A stretch of DNA of 64,000 nucleotides, taken from Mercurialis annua. Taxonomy: Eukaryota; Streptophyta; Magnoliopsida; Malpighiales; Euphorbiaceae. The notes under the pieces were generated by a model. That model did not search any database. It saw only the letters and a list, made by a program, of their open reading frames with translations, and was not told the origin of the DNA. Of this stretch, positions 1 through 10,007 are shown one piece after another. Location: contig NC_065573.1 of assembly GCF_937616625.2 (NCBI RefSeq), positions 12,973,001 to 13,037,000 on the forward strand. Direction: 5' to 3'. The first letter of the stretch is position 1. Every line of letters starts with the position of its first letter. Made by a program: the position numbers and the translations under genes.

Positions 1-1690
1 AGAGCTGCTTTATTGTCACAGTAAAGCATGATAGGAGAAGAAACTGAAATCTGCAAATCTTTAAGTAAGTAACTGAGCCAGAGAAGTTCACATGTGGTAG
101 AGGCCATGGAACGATATTCTGCTTCAGCAGAAGATCTAGAAACTGTAACCTTCTTCTTACTCTTCCATGATAAAAGAGAATTTCCCAAAAAAATGCAGAA
201 ACCAGTTACTGATTTTCTGGAATCAATACAGGAGGCCCAATTAGAATCACTGTATGCCAAAAGCTTGAGATCAGTGGCAGCAGGGTAGAACAGACCTAAG
301 TTGGGACAACCTTTCAAATACTTGAGAACATGTAAAGCAGATTGCCAATGAGATTCTCGAGGAGCACTCAGAAATTGACTAAGCACATTAACTGAGAAAC
401 TCACATCAGGTCTAGTGATATTCAAATAAAGCAACCTCCCAATTAACCTTCTGTACTTATTAGGATCAGTGAGCAATGGACCATCAGAACCAGAAAGTTT
501 GACATGAGAAGGTAAAGGAAAAAGAACTGGCTTAGCCCCAGTTAATCCTGAATCAGTTAAGATGTCTAGCACATATCTTTGCTGATTTAAAGTAATACCC
601 TGAGATGTCCTATGAACTTCAATTCCCAGAAAATAAGTCAAAGGACCTAAATCCTTGATTGTAAAGTCTTTGTCAAGGAACTGCTTAACAACATTGAGTT
701 CTTGAAGATTGTCTCCTGTAAGTAAAACATCATCAACATAGACAACCAAAGCCAAAAAATGACCTCCCTGGTGTCTTGTGAATAAACAATTATCATTCAC
801 AGATTGAGTGAAACCAATATGAAGTAATGACTCAGTAAATCTGATGTTCCATTGCCTAGAGGCTTGTTTCAGTCCATATATGGATTTGACCAATCTGCAT
901 ACTTCATTGGACTTTGCTTTTGTATACCCCTGTGGAGGTAACATGTACACCTCTTCTTCTAATGTACCATGTAAAAAAGCATTGTTAACATCCAGTTGTT
1001 CTAGAAACAACCCCTTGGATGCAGCCAAAGCAATTAAAAGTCTGACTGTAACCAGTTTAGCTACAGGAGAAAATCTTTCTTTGTAATCCAAACCTTCTAT
1101 TTGATTGTAACCTTTGGCTACTAAACGGGCCTTTAATCTATCAACAGTCCCATCAGCTTTGTGTTTCACTTTATACACCCATTTTGAACCAATAGCAATT
1201 TTATCAGCAGGTAAAGTAGTTAAAATCCAAGTGTTATTTTTATCTAAAGCATCCAATTCCAATTGCATAGCATTTATCCATCTAATATCTTTTTGAGCTT
1301 GATTATATGAAAAAGGTTCTTTAACAGTACTAGAGCATTCAGAGTCATGCAAAGTAGGTTTGGAATTGGACAGTAAAGAGTATTGAGGTAAAAGGTAAGG
1401 TTGACCAGAAATTGGCTTGACAGACTGAGCTGCATTTAAGTGATAGTCTTTGAACCAAGCAGGTTCTGTAGTTTGTCTAGTTGATCTTCTAAGAATTGGA
1501 ATAGAATTAGGTGTAGTGGGAATTGGACTAGAACAAATAACAGGAGACACAGATGTAGAAGAAGATTGATGAGGTAAGATTGTAACATCAGTAAAAGAGG
1601 AATGAGAAGTTTCAATTTCAGAGGTAGAAACTGCAGGAAGGACTGATGTTTCAGAATATTGTGGAATTGCAGAATAGGGAAATTTATCCT
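1..1690 (-). CDS. copia polyprotein C-terminal part: reverse transcriptase and RNase H (partial)
   Basis: Minus-strand translation gives the copia RT signature YVDDVLLTGD at about 762-720 and, near the window start, the RNase H motif LYCDNKAA. Upstream, at about 1290-880, is the start of the RT domain, reading ...KWVYKVK... and ...LDVNNAFLHG.... In this family the RT copies the element RNA and RNase H removes the template. The frame differs from the integrase frame; the shift lies near 1685-1700 in an A/T run. The RNase H domain is cut by the window edge, so the C-terminus cannot be judged. Confidence 0.88.
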
Positions 1691-4033
1691 CAAAAAAGTG
1701 ACATCTCTACTGACAAAGTATTTGTCAGTCATTAGATTCAGCAATTTGTATGCCTTTTGAGTAGAGCAATACCCTAAGAACACAGATTTAATACCTCTAG
1801 CATCAAACTTATCTTTAGAAGGTAATAAATTCAAAGCATAACACAGGCACCCAAAGACTCTAAGATTTGAATAATCTGGAGGTCTAGAATAGAATTGTTC
1901 ATATGGAGTTTTCCAATTTAAAATCTTCATAGGCATTCTATTGATCAAATAAGTTGCTGCTAACAGAAAATCACCCCAAAAATGTTTAGGCAAGTGTGCC
2001 TGAAGTCTCAGAGCCCTGGCTACCTCAAGTAGATGTCTGTGTTTTCTTTCTACCACACCATTCTGCTGTGGTGTATATGGACAGGTTATATGATGTATGA
2101 TTCCTTTATCTTCTAAATAAGATGATAAAGTGGTATTGAGGAATTCCAGACCATTGTCTGTTCTTATTACTTTAATTTGTGTCTGATGTTGATTGGAAAC
2201 CATTTTGAGAAAATTGATAAGAGTTTGGGTACATTCAAGTTTTTGTTTGAGCAGAAAAGTCCAAGTGACCCTAGTTCTGTCATCAACTATGGTTAAAAAA
2301 TAGTGGGATTTTTGTTTGGAAGGATATTTGTATGGTCCCCATAAATCAATGTGTAAAAGATCAAAAGGGAGTTTGGTTTTAATCTCTGAATTGGGAAAAA
2401 CAAGTCTGTGTTGTTTGGCTGCAGAACAGATTTCACAGGAAGTTTGAGATGGAAAATTATGAATCAAAGAAGGAAGATGAGAAAGAGTTGAAAAACTAGC
2501 ATGACCAAGTCTAGCATGCCATATGGAAAAGTTGGAATGAACACTAGAAGCATTAACAAGAGAGTAGTTAGAATCAATAACAACAGATCCTTTATTTATA
2601 TCAAATGCAGCAGAAAAATTATTCATATCACAAGTTTTGCTTACAAAACTATTAGAATCAAGTTTATACAACCCTCCAATTTGATTTCCTTGTGCTAGAA
2701 TGGCTTCAGTCTTCAGGTCCTGTATGAGGCAACATTTTGAAAAAAATGTCACCTTAAAAGGATTGGTTTGAACTAACTTGCTAACAGATAACAAATTGTA
2801 TTTGAAATCTGGCACAAATAAGGCATCTTTTAAAACAAGATCCTTATCAAGAACAACATTTCCTGTTTTGTTCACTGAATTAACTGAACCATTGGGTAGA
2901 CAGACTCTAATGGGTTGTGGAAGGGTATTTTTGGTTGAAAGTAGGTTAGGATTAAAAGTCATATGGTCTGAAGCTCCAGTGTCTACTATCCAAGAACATT
3001 TATCATATAATTCAAAGGCACTAAAAGCATAAGATGAATGCATACATGCATATGTCAATGGATCTCCATAAGTTCTTTCCACAGTACCAGCAAACTTTCC
3101 TGAACTGTTCCCTGCCTCCATGGATGATTTCCCTTTAATGAACTTTAGCATTCCTGCCAAAGTGTTCTCCATCTGTTCATAGTTGACAAAACTTTCTGGT
3201 GGTTCCCAAGTTTCTCCTCTGTTCTCATAGTTTCCATCATTAGCATTGTTGCTGTTACCAGAGTAACTTTGAGTTTGTGCTGCCACTCTATTATACTGAT
3301 GTTGTCCTTTTGGTTTATTACCTTTATACCAATCTGGATATCCAATAAGTTTGAAACATCCAGCTTTAATGTGTCCATCTTTGTTGCAATATTCACAATG
3401 TCCTTTCTCCTTATTATCTCTTTTGTATTCTTGACTGTATTTCTTCCTATTATCCCAGTTGTTCTTATTATGGCCTTGTGGATTTGCATAGAGTGCTGTG
3501 CTATCCACCAAAGGCATACTATTTCCACTGATCTGATTCTGCTTTTCTACTGACAATATCATTGAATATGCCCTGTTTTCATTAGGCATAGGATCCATCA
3601 ACAATATCTGATTTCTAGAGTGTTCATACTCCTCATTCAGTCCCATCAAGAACTGAATCAACTTATCCTGAGAATTATAATCTGCTATTGCTTTCCCTAA
3701 ACCACAAGTGCAATTCTTCATAACTCCACAAGTACAAGTAGGCATCACAGTCATACATCCAAGTTCATCCCACAAACTTTTCAATTTTGTGAAATAGACT
3801 GAAATTTCATCAGTTCCTTGGATCATCAGTGCTATATCTTTCTTTAACTGATAGAGCATTGGTCCATTACTCTGACCAAATCTTTGTTTCAAATCATTCC
3901 ATAAATCTTTTGCAGATGATGCACATAAAAAAGCAGCTGATAACTCACGAGACATTGAATTGAGTAACCAGGAAATCACCATACAATCTACCTTTATCCA
4001 TTGTTCATAACAATCTAATTCTTCATCAGGCAT
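1436..4033 (-). CDS. copia polyprotein: gag, zinc knuckle, protease, integrase (frameshifted)
   Basis: An 865-codon frame. The gag region fills about residues 1-210. A CCHC zinc knuckle (CEYCNKDGHIKAGC) is at 213-226, the aspartic protease motif DTGA at 351-354, and the HHCC pre-integrase finger uses H506, H511, C533 and C536. The integrase core has D563, D626 and E662, the D-D-35-E spacing of copia integrases. After about residue 780 the translation stops resembling the family and becomes leucine-rich, because the true frame continues elsewhere (near 1690). The start given here is internal: the real gag N-terminus is in the frame at 4269-4048. These proteins would form the virus-like particle and insert the cDNA. 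The copy is inactive as read. Confidence 0.93.
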   Translation of the reverse strand: MPDEELDCYEQWIKVDCMVISWLLNSMSRELSAAFLCASSAKDLWNDLKQRFGQSNGPMLYQLKKDIALMIQGTDEISVYFTKLKSLWDELGCMTVMPTCTCGVMKNCTCGLGKAIADYNSQDKLIQFLMGLNEEYEHSRNQILLMDPMPNENRAYSMILSVEKQNQISGNSMPLVDSTALYANPQGHNKNNWDNRKKYSQEYKRDNKEKGHCEYCNKDGHIKAGCFKLIGYPDWYKGNKPKGQHQYNRVAAQTQSYSGNSNNANDGNYENRGETWEPPESFVNYEQMENTLAGMLKFIKGKSSMEAGNSSGKFAGTVERTYGDPLTYACMHSSYAFSAFELYDKCSWIVDTGASDHMTFNPNLLSTKNTLPQPIRVCLPNGSVNSVNKTGNVVLDKDLVLKDALFVPDFKYNLLSVSKLVQTNPFKVTFFSKCCLIQDLKTEAILAQGNQIGGLYKLDSNSFVSKTCDMNNFSAAFDINKGSVVIDSNYSLVNASSVHSNFSIWHARLGHASFSTLSHLPSLIHNFPSQTSCEICSAAKQHRLVFPNSEIKTKLPFDLLHIDLWGPYKYPSKQKSHYFLTIVDDRTRVTWTFLLKQKLECTQTLINFLKMVSNQHQTQIKVIRTDNGLEFLNTTLSSYLEDKGIIHHITCPYTPQQNGVVERKHRHLLEVARALRLQAHLPKHFWGDFLLAATYLINRMPMKILNWKTPYEQFYSRPPDYSNLRVFGCLCYALNLLPSKDKFDARGIKSVFLGYCSTQKAYKLLNLMTDKYFVSRDVTFLRINFPILQFHNILKHQSFLQFLPLKLKLLIPLLLMLQSYLINLLLHLCLLLFVLVQFPLHLILFQFLEDQLDKLQNLLGSKTIT

Positions 4034-4047
4034 AACACATTTTCCAT

Positions 4048-4269
4048 TTATAAACCTAGTTTTGTCTTTGCTCCTAACGCAATTTTCATAGTTTTACTCC
4101 AGCTAAAATAATTGTTGACCGTTAAAGGAGTACTCACCAGAGTCAGGTTCGGATGATCCGATGATTGCAGCAAGAGTGGATCTCCATTATAGAGATTTGA
4201 GTTTCTCATTGCATTTCGATTACCTCCATTGCTGTTGTTACTGCTATTTCCAGTATTCTCCATGTTCAA
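4048..4269 (-). CDS. copia gag N-terminus
   Basis: A 73-codon frame beginning MNMENTGNSSNNSNGG and containing the copia gag motif NYFSWSKTMKIALGAK. It lies 75 bases inside the primer-binding site, the expected place for the element start codon. It stops at 4048, and the continuation of gag is in a neighbouring frame from about 4046. A small deletion in the T run at about 4050 would explain the break, so the two frames were probably one polyprotein. Confidence 0.85.
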   Translation of the reverse strand: MNMENTGNSSNNSNGGNRNAMRNSNLYNGDPLLLQSSDHPNLTLVSTPLTVNNYFSWSKTMKIALGAKTKLGL

Positions 4270-4343
4270 TCAAAGAAAATTTTCTTATATTCTCTGTAGT
4301 CGTCTTCTTCAAGTTTGAAACCCTAGGATCTTGATTTTCCTAG

Positions 4344-4356
4344 TGCTCTGATACCA
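4344..4356 (-). promoter_or_regulatory. primer-binding site (initiator tRNA-Met)
   Basis: The minus strand reads TGGTATCAGAGCA, the sequence complementary to the 3' end of plant initiator tRNA-Met used by most copia elements. It lies three bases inside the LTR end at 4360, as expected. Confidence 0.92.
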
Positions 4357-4359
4357 TCT

Positions 4360-4560
4360 TGAATGAGAGAATTTGAGAAAGAATTTTCTATTATTGATTG
4401 AATCAATGAAAATGATTTACAAGAAAGAGCTTTATACTACAGCTCTCTGAGAAGAACAAAATAACTGCCTCACACACATTAAGCATGTGGACTGCCAGCT
4501 AAGCTACAGCTAACTAACAGCTAATTAATCTGCCACGTCATCATAACAAACTAACTAACA
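4360..4560 (-). repeat. copia 5' LTR, about 201 bp
   Basis: On the minus strand it begins TGTTAGTTAG and ends ATTCA next to the PBS, giving TG...CA ends. It contains a TATA-like AGTATAAAG (about 4438-4427) and a downstream AATAATAGAAA that could serve as a polyadenylation signal. The other LTR is outside the window, so the length rests on the termini alone. Confidence 0.8.
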
Positions 4561-4564
4561 AATA

Positions 4565-4837
4565 CTCCCTCCGTCCCAATAGAGTTGTCCACTTTACCTT
4601 TATCACATAGTTTAAGAAAAGCAATCATTGTTTATAGTTTTTGTAAAATTTTTCTTACTTTTCTTGTCATACCCCTATTTAATGTAGGGTCCACTTACAA
4701 TTTACTTTTATTTGTGGACTTTAAATAGGGGTAATGTAGGAAAATTAAGTGTAAAGTTAGTTACTTTTTGAAAGTGGACAAGAGTTTTGGGACAAAAAAA
4801 ATTCTCAAAGTGGACAACTCTATTGGGACGGAGGGAG
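4565..4837. mobile_element. Stowaway MITE, copy 1
   Basis: The terminal inverted repeats begin CTCCCTCCGTCCCAATAGAG and extend about 32 bp. The element is flanked by TA at 4563-4564 and 4838-4839, the Tc1/mariner target duplication. It is 273 bp, non-coding and AT-rich inside, and is closely similar to the copy at 19904-20186. Confidence 0.95.
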
Positions 4838-4849
4838 TAACAGATATAA

Positions 4850-5455
4850 ATACATCAGTTAACAAAGAGCACTCATGGAGATGGAGATGCTAAGAAACCT
4901 CGACTTTGGAGTCAAGATGACGAGATTGTTGTCTTACAAGGTATTCTTCATTTTTCTAAAGACACTCAAACTGATCCTACCAGGGACATTGCTTCTTTTT
5001 TCCATTCTATTATCAAATCCCTTCATTTTCCTGCTACTCTCACTCAATTCAAAGATAAGCTCATGAGATTGAAAAGGAAGTTCAACCATCATGCTCACAA
5101 AGATATGGCCTTTTCTAACACTCACTCTCAAAAAACATTCAATTTGTCTAAACAAATTTGGGGTGCCCAAGGATGCATTATTAGTGTTAACCCAAAAAAG
5201 ATGTCTGCTTCTGAATTGGTTATGAATGTTGGCAACAAACCCGACTTCAAGACTCTTCCTTTCCTTAATATTGGTCTCACTCAAATGGGGGATTATGTGG
5301 TCATGAAGGCTCTCAAGATGCTCCACACACATGAAAAAGCCCACCTTCAAGCCAAGTTGAGGAAATTGCATGCGGCTGACTTGCAGCTATTTATTGATCG
5401 CCTTCAATTTCTCAAGGAACATGCGCAGCTGATCATCGCTTCCTATAACGACTGA
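4850..5455 (+). pseudogene. GeBP-family (DUF573) transcription regulator, 5'-truncated
   Basis: An open frame of 201 codons with no ATG before codon 72. It carries the GeBP/DUF573 pattern: LWSQDDEIVVLQGIL, then DPTRDIASFF, LTQFKDKLMRLKRKF, TFNLSKQIWG, and a C-terminal helix ending LKEHAQLIIASYND. Members of this plant family bind DNA through this domain. The usual acidic, low-complexity N-terminus and start codon are missing, and the frame opens 11 bp past the Stowaway MITE, so the gene is a fragment. The conserved part has no stop, so either loss was recent or a downstream start at 5063 is used. Confidence 0.8.
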
Positions 5456-5646
5456 CTAGCATTTCGCTTTTGGGGAGGTACGAGTCGTGTCCTTTTATGC
5501 TTTTTAACTTCATATTTGGTTTGGTGGTATTCATTTTTATAGCTAACTCTGTTTTTTGTCTGCATAGTCACCACTGCCACGTTTAAGTATCGCTTGAATA
5601 TGAAAATGATACATTGAGTCTCTTGTACACAGATTATATATGATTG

Positions 5647-6424
5647 AGCCATTGTGGTAGTTTAGTTAATGTGGTTGATTACCTTCTTATGAATCAATTG
5701 TAACTTTAATTTGCATATATGGTTTTAGGTGGATGGGAGATTTTTGCATATACGATGGTGGAAATAGCAGTAGCATCGTGCCAACCATCTTTGTGGATTT
5801 TTGGTGAATATTTTGCTTAAGTAGGAGATTTTGGCTTTTTGGGTTTATAATCAGCTAATATGACTGTTTATACATTGAATGGTTTGGATATGGGATGTTT
5901 TAATGTAAGTTAGCGCTCTAGTAAATGTTATCATGCTTTATATAGAAAGCTGTTACATGTTAAGTACAGCTACAGATTCAAAATTAATACAAGACTACTT
6001 TTTTGATCCCTAAAGAGGTTTTTTATTTTCTTTCATCTATGAAAAAGATGCAATTGCAGATATTTTGGTCAAGATGGGATGTTGTGTTGGGTGTTGCGAG
6101 GTTTATGTATTTCGCTTTTGCTCGTTTGTTTATTTAGAGTTTTATGTTCTTTGGCTGAGAGGTATTATTGGTGAATAAGTAGCTGCAAAAGTTTGTTTTT
6201 TGGTGTGAATTTGAAATCAAATGTTCAGCTTAAAGAAGTGTGCTTTTTGAGCAATAGATGGTAATTGGTTTGGTTGAATGATGTAAAAATTGGTATTGAT
6301 TGCAACAAAATAATCTTGTTATACATGTCTTCTTTTTTAGCTTTCTTGACCTGGAAATGCTTGTTTGTCTTAGTGAGAGGCATAAAATTATGATTGAAAT
6401 ATTGGTACTGTTGGTCACATTTCA
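5647..6424 (+). repeat. direct repeat copy 1 (intron plus terminal exon segment)
   Basis: About 780 bp closely similar, in the same orientation, to 8271-9098. Shared anchors include AGTTTAGTTAATGTGGTTGA, GGTGGATGGGAGATTTTTGC, TTTAATGTAAGTTAG and GTGAGAGGCATAAA. The two copies differ by many substitutions and small indels, so the duplication is not recent. Confidence 0.85.
5729..5820 (+). pseudogene. terminal exon of an unidentified gene, copy 1
   Basis: After a TTTTAG acceptor an open frame reads GGWEIFAYTMVEIAVASCQP, then SLWIFGEYFA and stop. The copy at 8359-8450 encodes the same peptide with three conservative-looking changes. That suggests the frame was once protein-coding. I do not recognise the family, and no upstream coding exon is evident. 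Confidence 0.45.
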
Positions 6425-6463
6425 TACAGCGAATGGCATGCCAACCAAGAAACCCCTCCTCCT

Positions 6464-6545
6464 ATTGGTGATGATTCCAGAAGCCAACGATATCTTCAAG
6501 AAGATGAAAGGAACGGGCCTCATCCCTGAAGCCATCGCCGTGCAA
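6464..6545 (+). pseudogene. PPR gene fragment (duplicate of part of the gene at 10008)
   Basis: The segment encoding EANDIFKKMKGTGLIPEA is nearly identical to EANDIFKKMKETGLIPNA, residues 101-118 of the intact PPR protein 3.7 kb downstream. The preceding bases also resemble its proline-rich stretch. The frame then runs into unrelated sequence, so this is a partial duplication with no functional product expected. Confidence 0.75.
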
Positions 6546-6719
6546 AGATGGAACTTGTTCACGAAACCATTCCTGAACACTACTACCCCCAGAAAACACA
6601 GTTACCACGCCGCTGGTTTCGTATTGATAAATATAGGGGCATTTTGTAGTGGCGCTTATTACAGAGGTTTAAGAAACCCTTATAAATCTACTGACTGTTC
6701 AAAAGATTAATCAACTAGG

Positions 6720-7411
6720 TTTTAGAAAACTGTTCAGAAATTGTTTTTCAGAGACATCTTTTCCTCTTTTCTCTCTTCGGAGACAACATCAATACTTAAT
6801 TGGTTAGACTATTGATCTACAAATCTAAGGTAATTTCAATTAGTTTTTTTTTTTTTTTTGTATGTTTTAGATTTAAATTCGTATTTTCAAATATCTATTT
6901 CAAGCTTTTTCCTTTTAAAGTTTTCATTGTTTTAGGTTTTGATAGATAGATTTGATTTTGAAATCACTTGTGAATTGCAGTTTAGATTCAAGATTTTTAG
7001 GTTGTCTTACTGAATTGCTAATTTATTAGTATTTGAAACTCTCTACAGTTTACTTTTTGTTCTCAATCAGTTAGTTCGAGTTTAATCTCTGTTAGTTGAT
7101 TGATTCTCTGTTTTTGTTATGATCCTTTGGTATGGGTTTTGATATTAGTTGATCAATTCAGGTTTAATCATATCTTAGTTGATCAGTAATTAAACCTACC
7201 TCTTCAATTATTGAATGAACATTGCCTATATATTGCATATGATTCAGTTTCAGATTGTAAAATTCATGTAAATATCTATGTTTTGTTATTTTAATCTGAA
7301 TCAGTAATGGATAATTGACATCCAGCAGAAACAAACATATAACTTTTGTATTGGTTTTTGATTCTTTTACCTCAAAAAGTTGCTTTAAAATAAGAGAAAA
7401 CCTGGTGGCTG
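6720..7411 (+). other. probable 5' leader/intron of the transporter fragment
   Basis: T-rich sequence with a CT-rich stretch at about 6765-6785, a possible splice donor AAGGTAATTT near 6828 and no coding frame. It looks like an untranslated leader with an intron leading into the start codon at 7412. This is inferred from position only. Confidence 0.35.
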
Positions 7412-7865
7412 ATGGGTATAACTGTTGATATGCAAAACAGTAGTAATAATAATGGTGGTGATTCTGCTAAGAGAAATTATTTATTGGGATTGAAATGCTT
7501 TATAAGGAGAAATTCTATTCTTGTCAAGAGAGAAGGTACTGAGCAGTTGGCCAAGAAGCTCTCTTTTATTGGCGTCATTGCCGTTAGTAATCTAATTTTA
7601 CTTCTCGACTACTAATTTCATTCTGAAATTTAAGTATTTTTTTTATTTTTTCCCTTGTTTGATGGTTGATTTGTATTATTATTATTTTTGTTTTCAGAAG
7701 TTGGAGCTGCAATTGGATCTGGAGCATATTTTCTTGTTGGAACTGTTGCTAGAGAGCAAACAGGACCAGCTCTTACTATGTCATTCCTTATTATGCACAA
7801 CTTGCTTGTCAGTGCCCTTCTGCTGGGAGTGCCTATCATTACACTTACATCTGCATTGGAGAAGG
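7412..7865 (+). pseudogene. cationic amino-acid transporter (CAT family), first exons only, broken
   Basis: Exon 1 (7412 to about 7582) encodes a CAT-type N-terminus with LGLKCFIRRNSILVKREGTE and QLAKKLS. After an intron, exon 2 (about 7698-7865) reads VGAAIGSGAYFLVGTVAREQ, then TGPALTMSFLI. The frame then jumps: about 11 conserved codons are missing at about 7793 and the next block, YAQLACQCPSAGSAYHYTYI then CIGEG, is in another frame, ending at a GTAAGA donor (7866). Intact family members have 11-14 membrane helices that import arginine, lysine and related amino acids. Here only the first two exons exist, the splice phase at the first intron does not resolve cleanly and the rest of the gene is absent. 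Confidence 0.8.
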
Positions 7866-8046
7866 GTAAGATATAAGTTTTTTGCTTATCGTGGAACTCA
7901 GTTGTTGTAATACCATTGCTTGATAGAAATGCAAGAATAATCTAATACTTTCTGTTCAGGGTAGAACAATTACCAAAGTTCACAACTTTGACCAGGTAGT
8001 TAATATCTAACAGGAGACTGTTGTCTGTCTATTCCTGTGAATAACT

Positions 8047-8184
8047 GGGGTCAAGAGATCATGATGGAGATAACCCAAGCTCTATGCAACTCCAAGAGCT
8101 ATCTGATGGCGAGTTGGCCAATCCAGTTGTTTCAAGCGCGTCCCGAAGGTTTTCGTTCGGCATGTACTCGTACACCAAAAGGCT
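8047..8184 (-). pseudogene. LRR receptor-like kinase fragment (kinase domain)
   Basis: Minus-strand translation gives SLLVYEYMPNENLRDALE and, after a small frame change, DWPTRHQIALGVA, a stop, then SLGYLHHDLL. This is the hinge to catalytic-loop approach of a plant receptor kinase. The wording is closest to what I recall of CEPR1/XIP1-type LRR kinases. It is under 50 codons, with a frameshift and a stop, and no flanking kinase sequence. Confidence 0.7.
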
Positions 8185-8270
8185 ATAATTCAAAGTCCAA
8201 GAGCTGTTTGTAGATTATATGCTGTTTACAGGAATTTGTCATGTAAGTCTGATTTCAAAATTATTTACAG

Positions 8271-9098
8271 CCATTGTGGTAGTTTAGTTAATGTGGTTGA
8301 TTACCTTACTATGAATCAATTGTAACTCGTTTCCTTTAATATGCATATATGTTTTCAGGTGGATGGGAGATTTTTGCACAGACGATGGTGGAAATAGCAG
8401 TAGCATCTTGCCAACCATCAATCTGGATTATTGGTGAATATTTTGCTTAAGTAGGAGATTTTGCTTTTTGGGTTTAAATAGTGCATTTAATGGTTTGGCT
8501 GTAGGATGTTTTAATGTAAGTTAGCTCTCTAGTAAATGTTATGATGATTTATATAGCACGCTGTTACATGTTAAGTGCAGCTAAATTCAAAATCAATACA
8601 AGAGCACTTTTTTGATCCACAAAGAGGTTTTGCATTTTCTTTCATCTATGAAAAAGATATGCAATTGCAGATATTTTGGTCAAGAATGGATGTTGAGGTT
8701 GAATCTGCAGACATGTAGCCAAATTTTGTATAAAGTTATGTTTATGCGTTTTTCTTTTACTTGTTTGTTTATTTAGAGTTTTATGTTGTTTGCGTATTCT
8801 AATGATTGTTGCGAGTAGAAAAGTATTATTGGTGAAAAAGTAGTTGTAGAAGTTTGTGTTTAGGTGTGAATTTGAAATCAATTTTTGAGCTCAAAGAAAG
8901 GTCCTTTTTGATTCAAGAGCAACATATGGTAATTGGTTTGGTGGAATGATGTAAAATTGGTACTGATTGCAACAAAATAATCTTGTCATGTGATGTGATG
9001 ACTTATATTTTACCTTCTTGACCTGCAAATGGCTTGTTTATCCCAGTGAGAGGCATAAACATATGTTTGGTACAGTGGAAACCAGTCGGCCACATTTT
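8271..9098 (+). repeat. direct repeat copy 2
   Basis: Second copy of the 5647-6424 segment, in the same orientation. Together the two copies bracket the PPR, transporter and kinase fragments. Confidence 0.85.
8359..8450 (+). pseudogene. terminal exon of an unidentified gene, copy 2
   Basis: Follows a TTTTCAG acceptor and encodes GGWEIFAQTMVEIAVASCQP, then SIWIIGEYFA and stop. It is in frame with, and nearly identical to, the copy at 5729-5820. The 50-bp spacer before it contains a donor/acceptor pair (GTAAGT at about 8242, TTACAG near 8269). Family unknown. Confidence 0.45.
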
Positions 9099-9961
9099 CG
9101 CGACATCACACATTTGGAAGAAATTCAGAGACCAGACTTACAGATAGGGTCATGAAGGCGGTGTAGATGGAAGAAGACAAAGTTTCAGGTTTGAAAGAAT
9201 GAACTTTTCTGTATATCAGTGTCGAGGCAATTATGGTTTTAGTAGTGAAAGAAAAAGAAAGATAAGGCATGTAATCTGTGTTTCAAAGGCGTGGGTAGTA
9301 TCGGATAGCTTTTTCCTTGGGCTGATAGAAACATTTCTATGTAAATTAGTGCTAATAAATGTGAGGGAAGTTGGTTATAGCAGAAGCAACTTCAGATAGT
9401 AGAGTGATGTAAGGTGAGAATGCAGAGGGAGATATGAGATGGGTACTGCCGGCCAAAGGTGTCGATGTGGATACTGGTTTCAATAGTCGGAATTATAAAT
9501 TTGGCACTAGTGTGGTGACCCGTGACTGGAAATGACTGGGAGTAGAGGTCGGTGAAACATGTGCTACTAGAGATGAAATCAATCTAATTCCTTTTGAAAT
9601 CATGTTTTTGCTTGTAATGATGTTGGTGTTTTAGCTCAGGATTGTTGTTTGGGTTTTCATTGTCAAAACTCTCTCTCCCATTAATTTCTTCATGCATCAA
9701 AGATTTTGTTTTTTCACAATGCCATTACAACAATTCCAACCAAAGCCCAGCCATTCAAGTAATCAAAAACCCCCATTTTATATGTTTTTAAATAATTTTT
9801 TTAGAATTTAAAAAATTTCGGACACTTGTGGTGCAATTTTTCCAAATCATTATTTTTCTTTCAATAAGAAAATAGTTTTTTTTTTTTTAAAAAGAAGAAC
9901 ATAAAAAATAGCGGATACAACAGAGTTTCTTTCTTTCTACAATTATTTATTTTCCTGTTCC
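9099..9961. other. intergenic, upstream of the PPR gene
   Basis: No recognisable coding sequence. A short open stretch at 9199-9399 has no family resemblance. Sequence from about 9780 is AT-rich with T and A homopolymers, consistent with promoter-proximal DNA of the PPR gene. Confidence 0.5.
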
Positions 9962-9962
9962 A

Positions 9963-9971
9963 AAACCCTAA
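9963..9971 (+). promoter_or_regulatory. telo-box in PPR gene promoter/leader
   Basis: AAACCCTAA lies 37 bp before the PPR start codon. This interstitial telomere motif is common in leaders of plant genes for translation and organelle biogenesis. Function here is inferred from position. Confidence 0.45.
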
Positions 9972-10007
9972 ATTTCAATTCAACCTGTGCTGTGTTGTAA
10001 AACTAGA

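Larger units (their letters stand above)
1..4560 (-). mobile_element. Ty1/copia LTR retrotransposon, 5' LTR to RNase H, truncated by window edge
   Basis: Read on the minus strand the order is LTR (4560-4360), primer-binding site, gag, protease, integrase, reverse transcriptase and RNase H, which is the Ty1/copia order (integrase before RT). The 3' LTR lies beyond position 1. The reading frame is broken at least twice (near 4048 and near 1690), so this copy is defective. A Stowaway MITE lies immediately beyond the outer LTR end. Confidence 0.95.
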
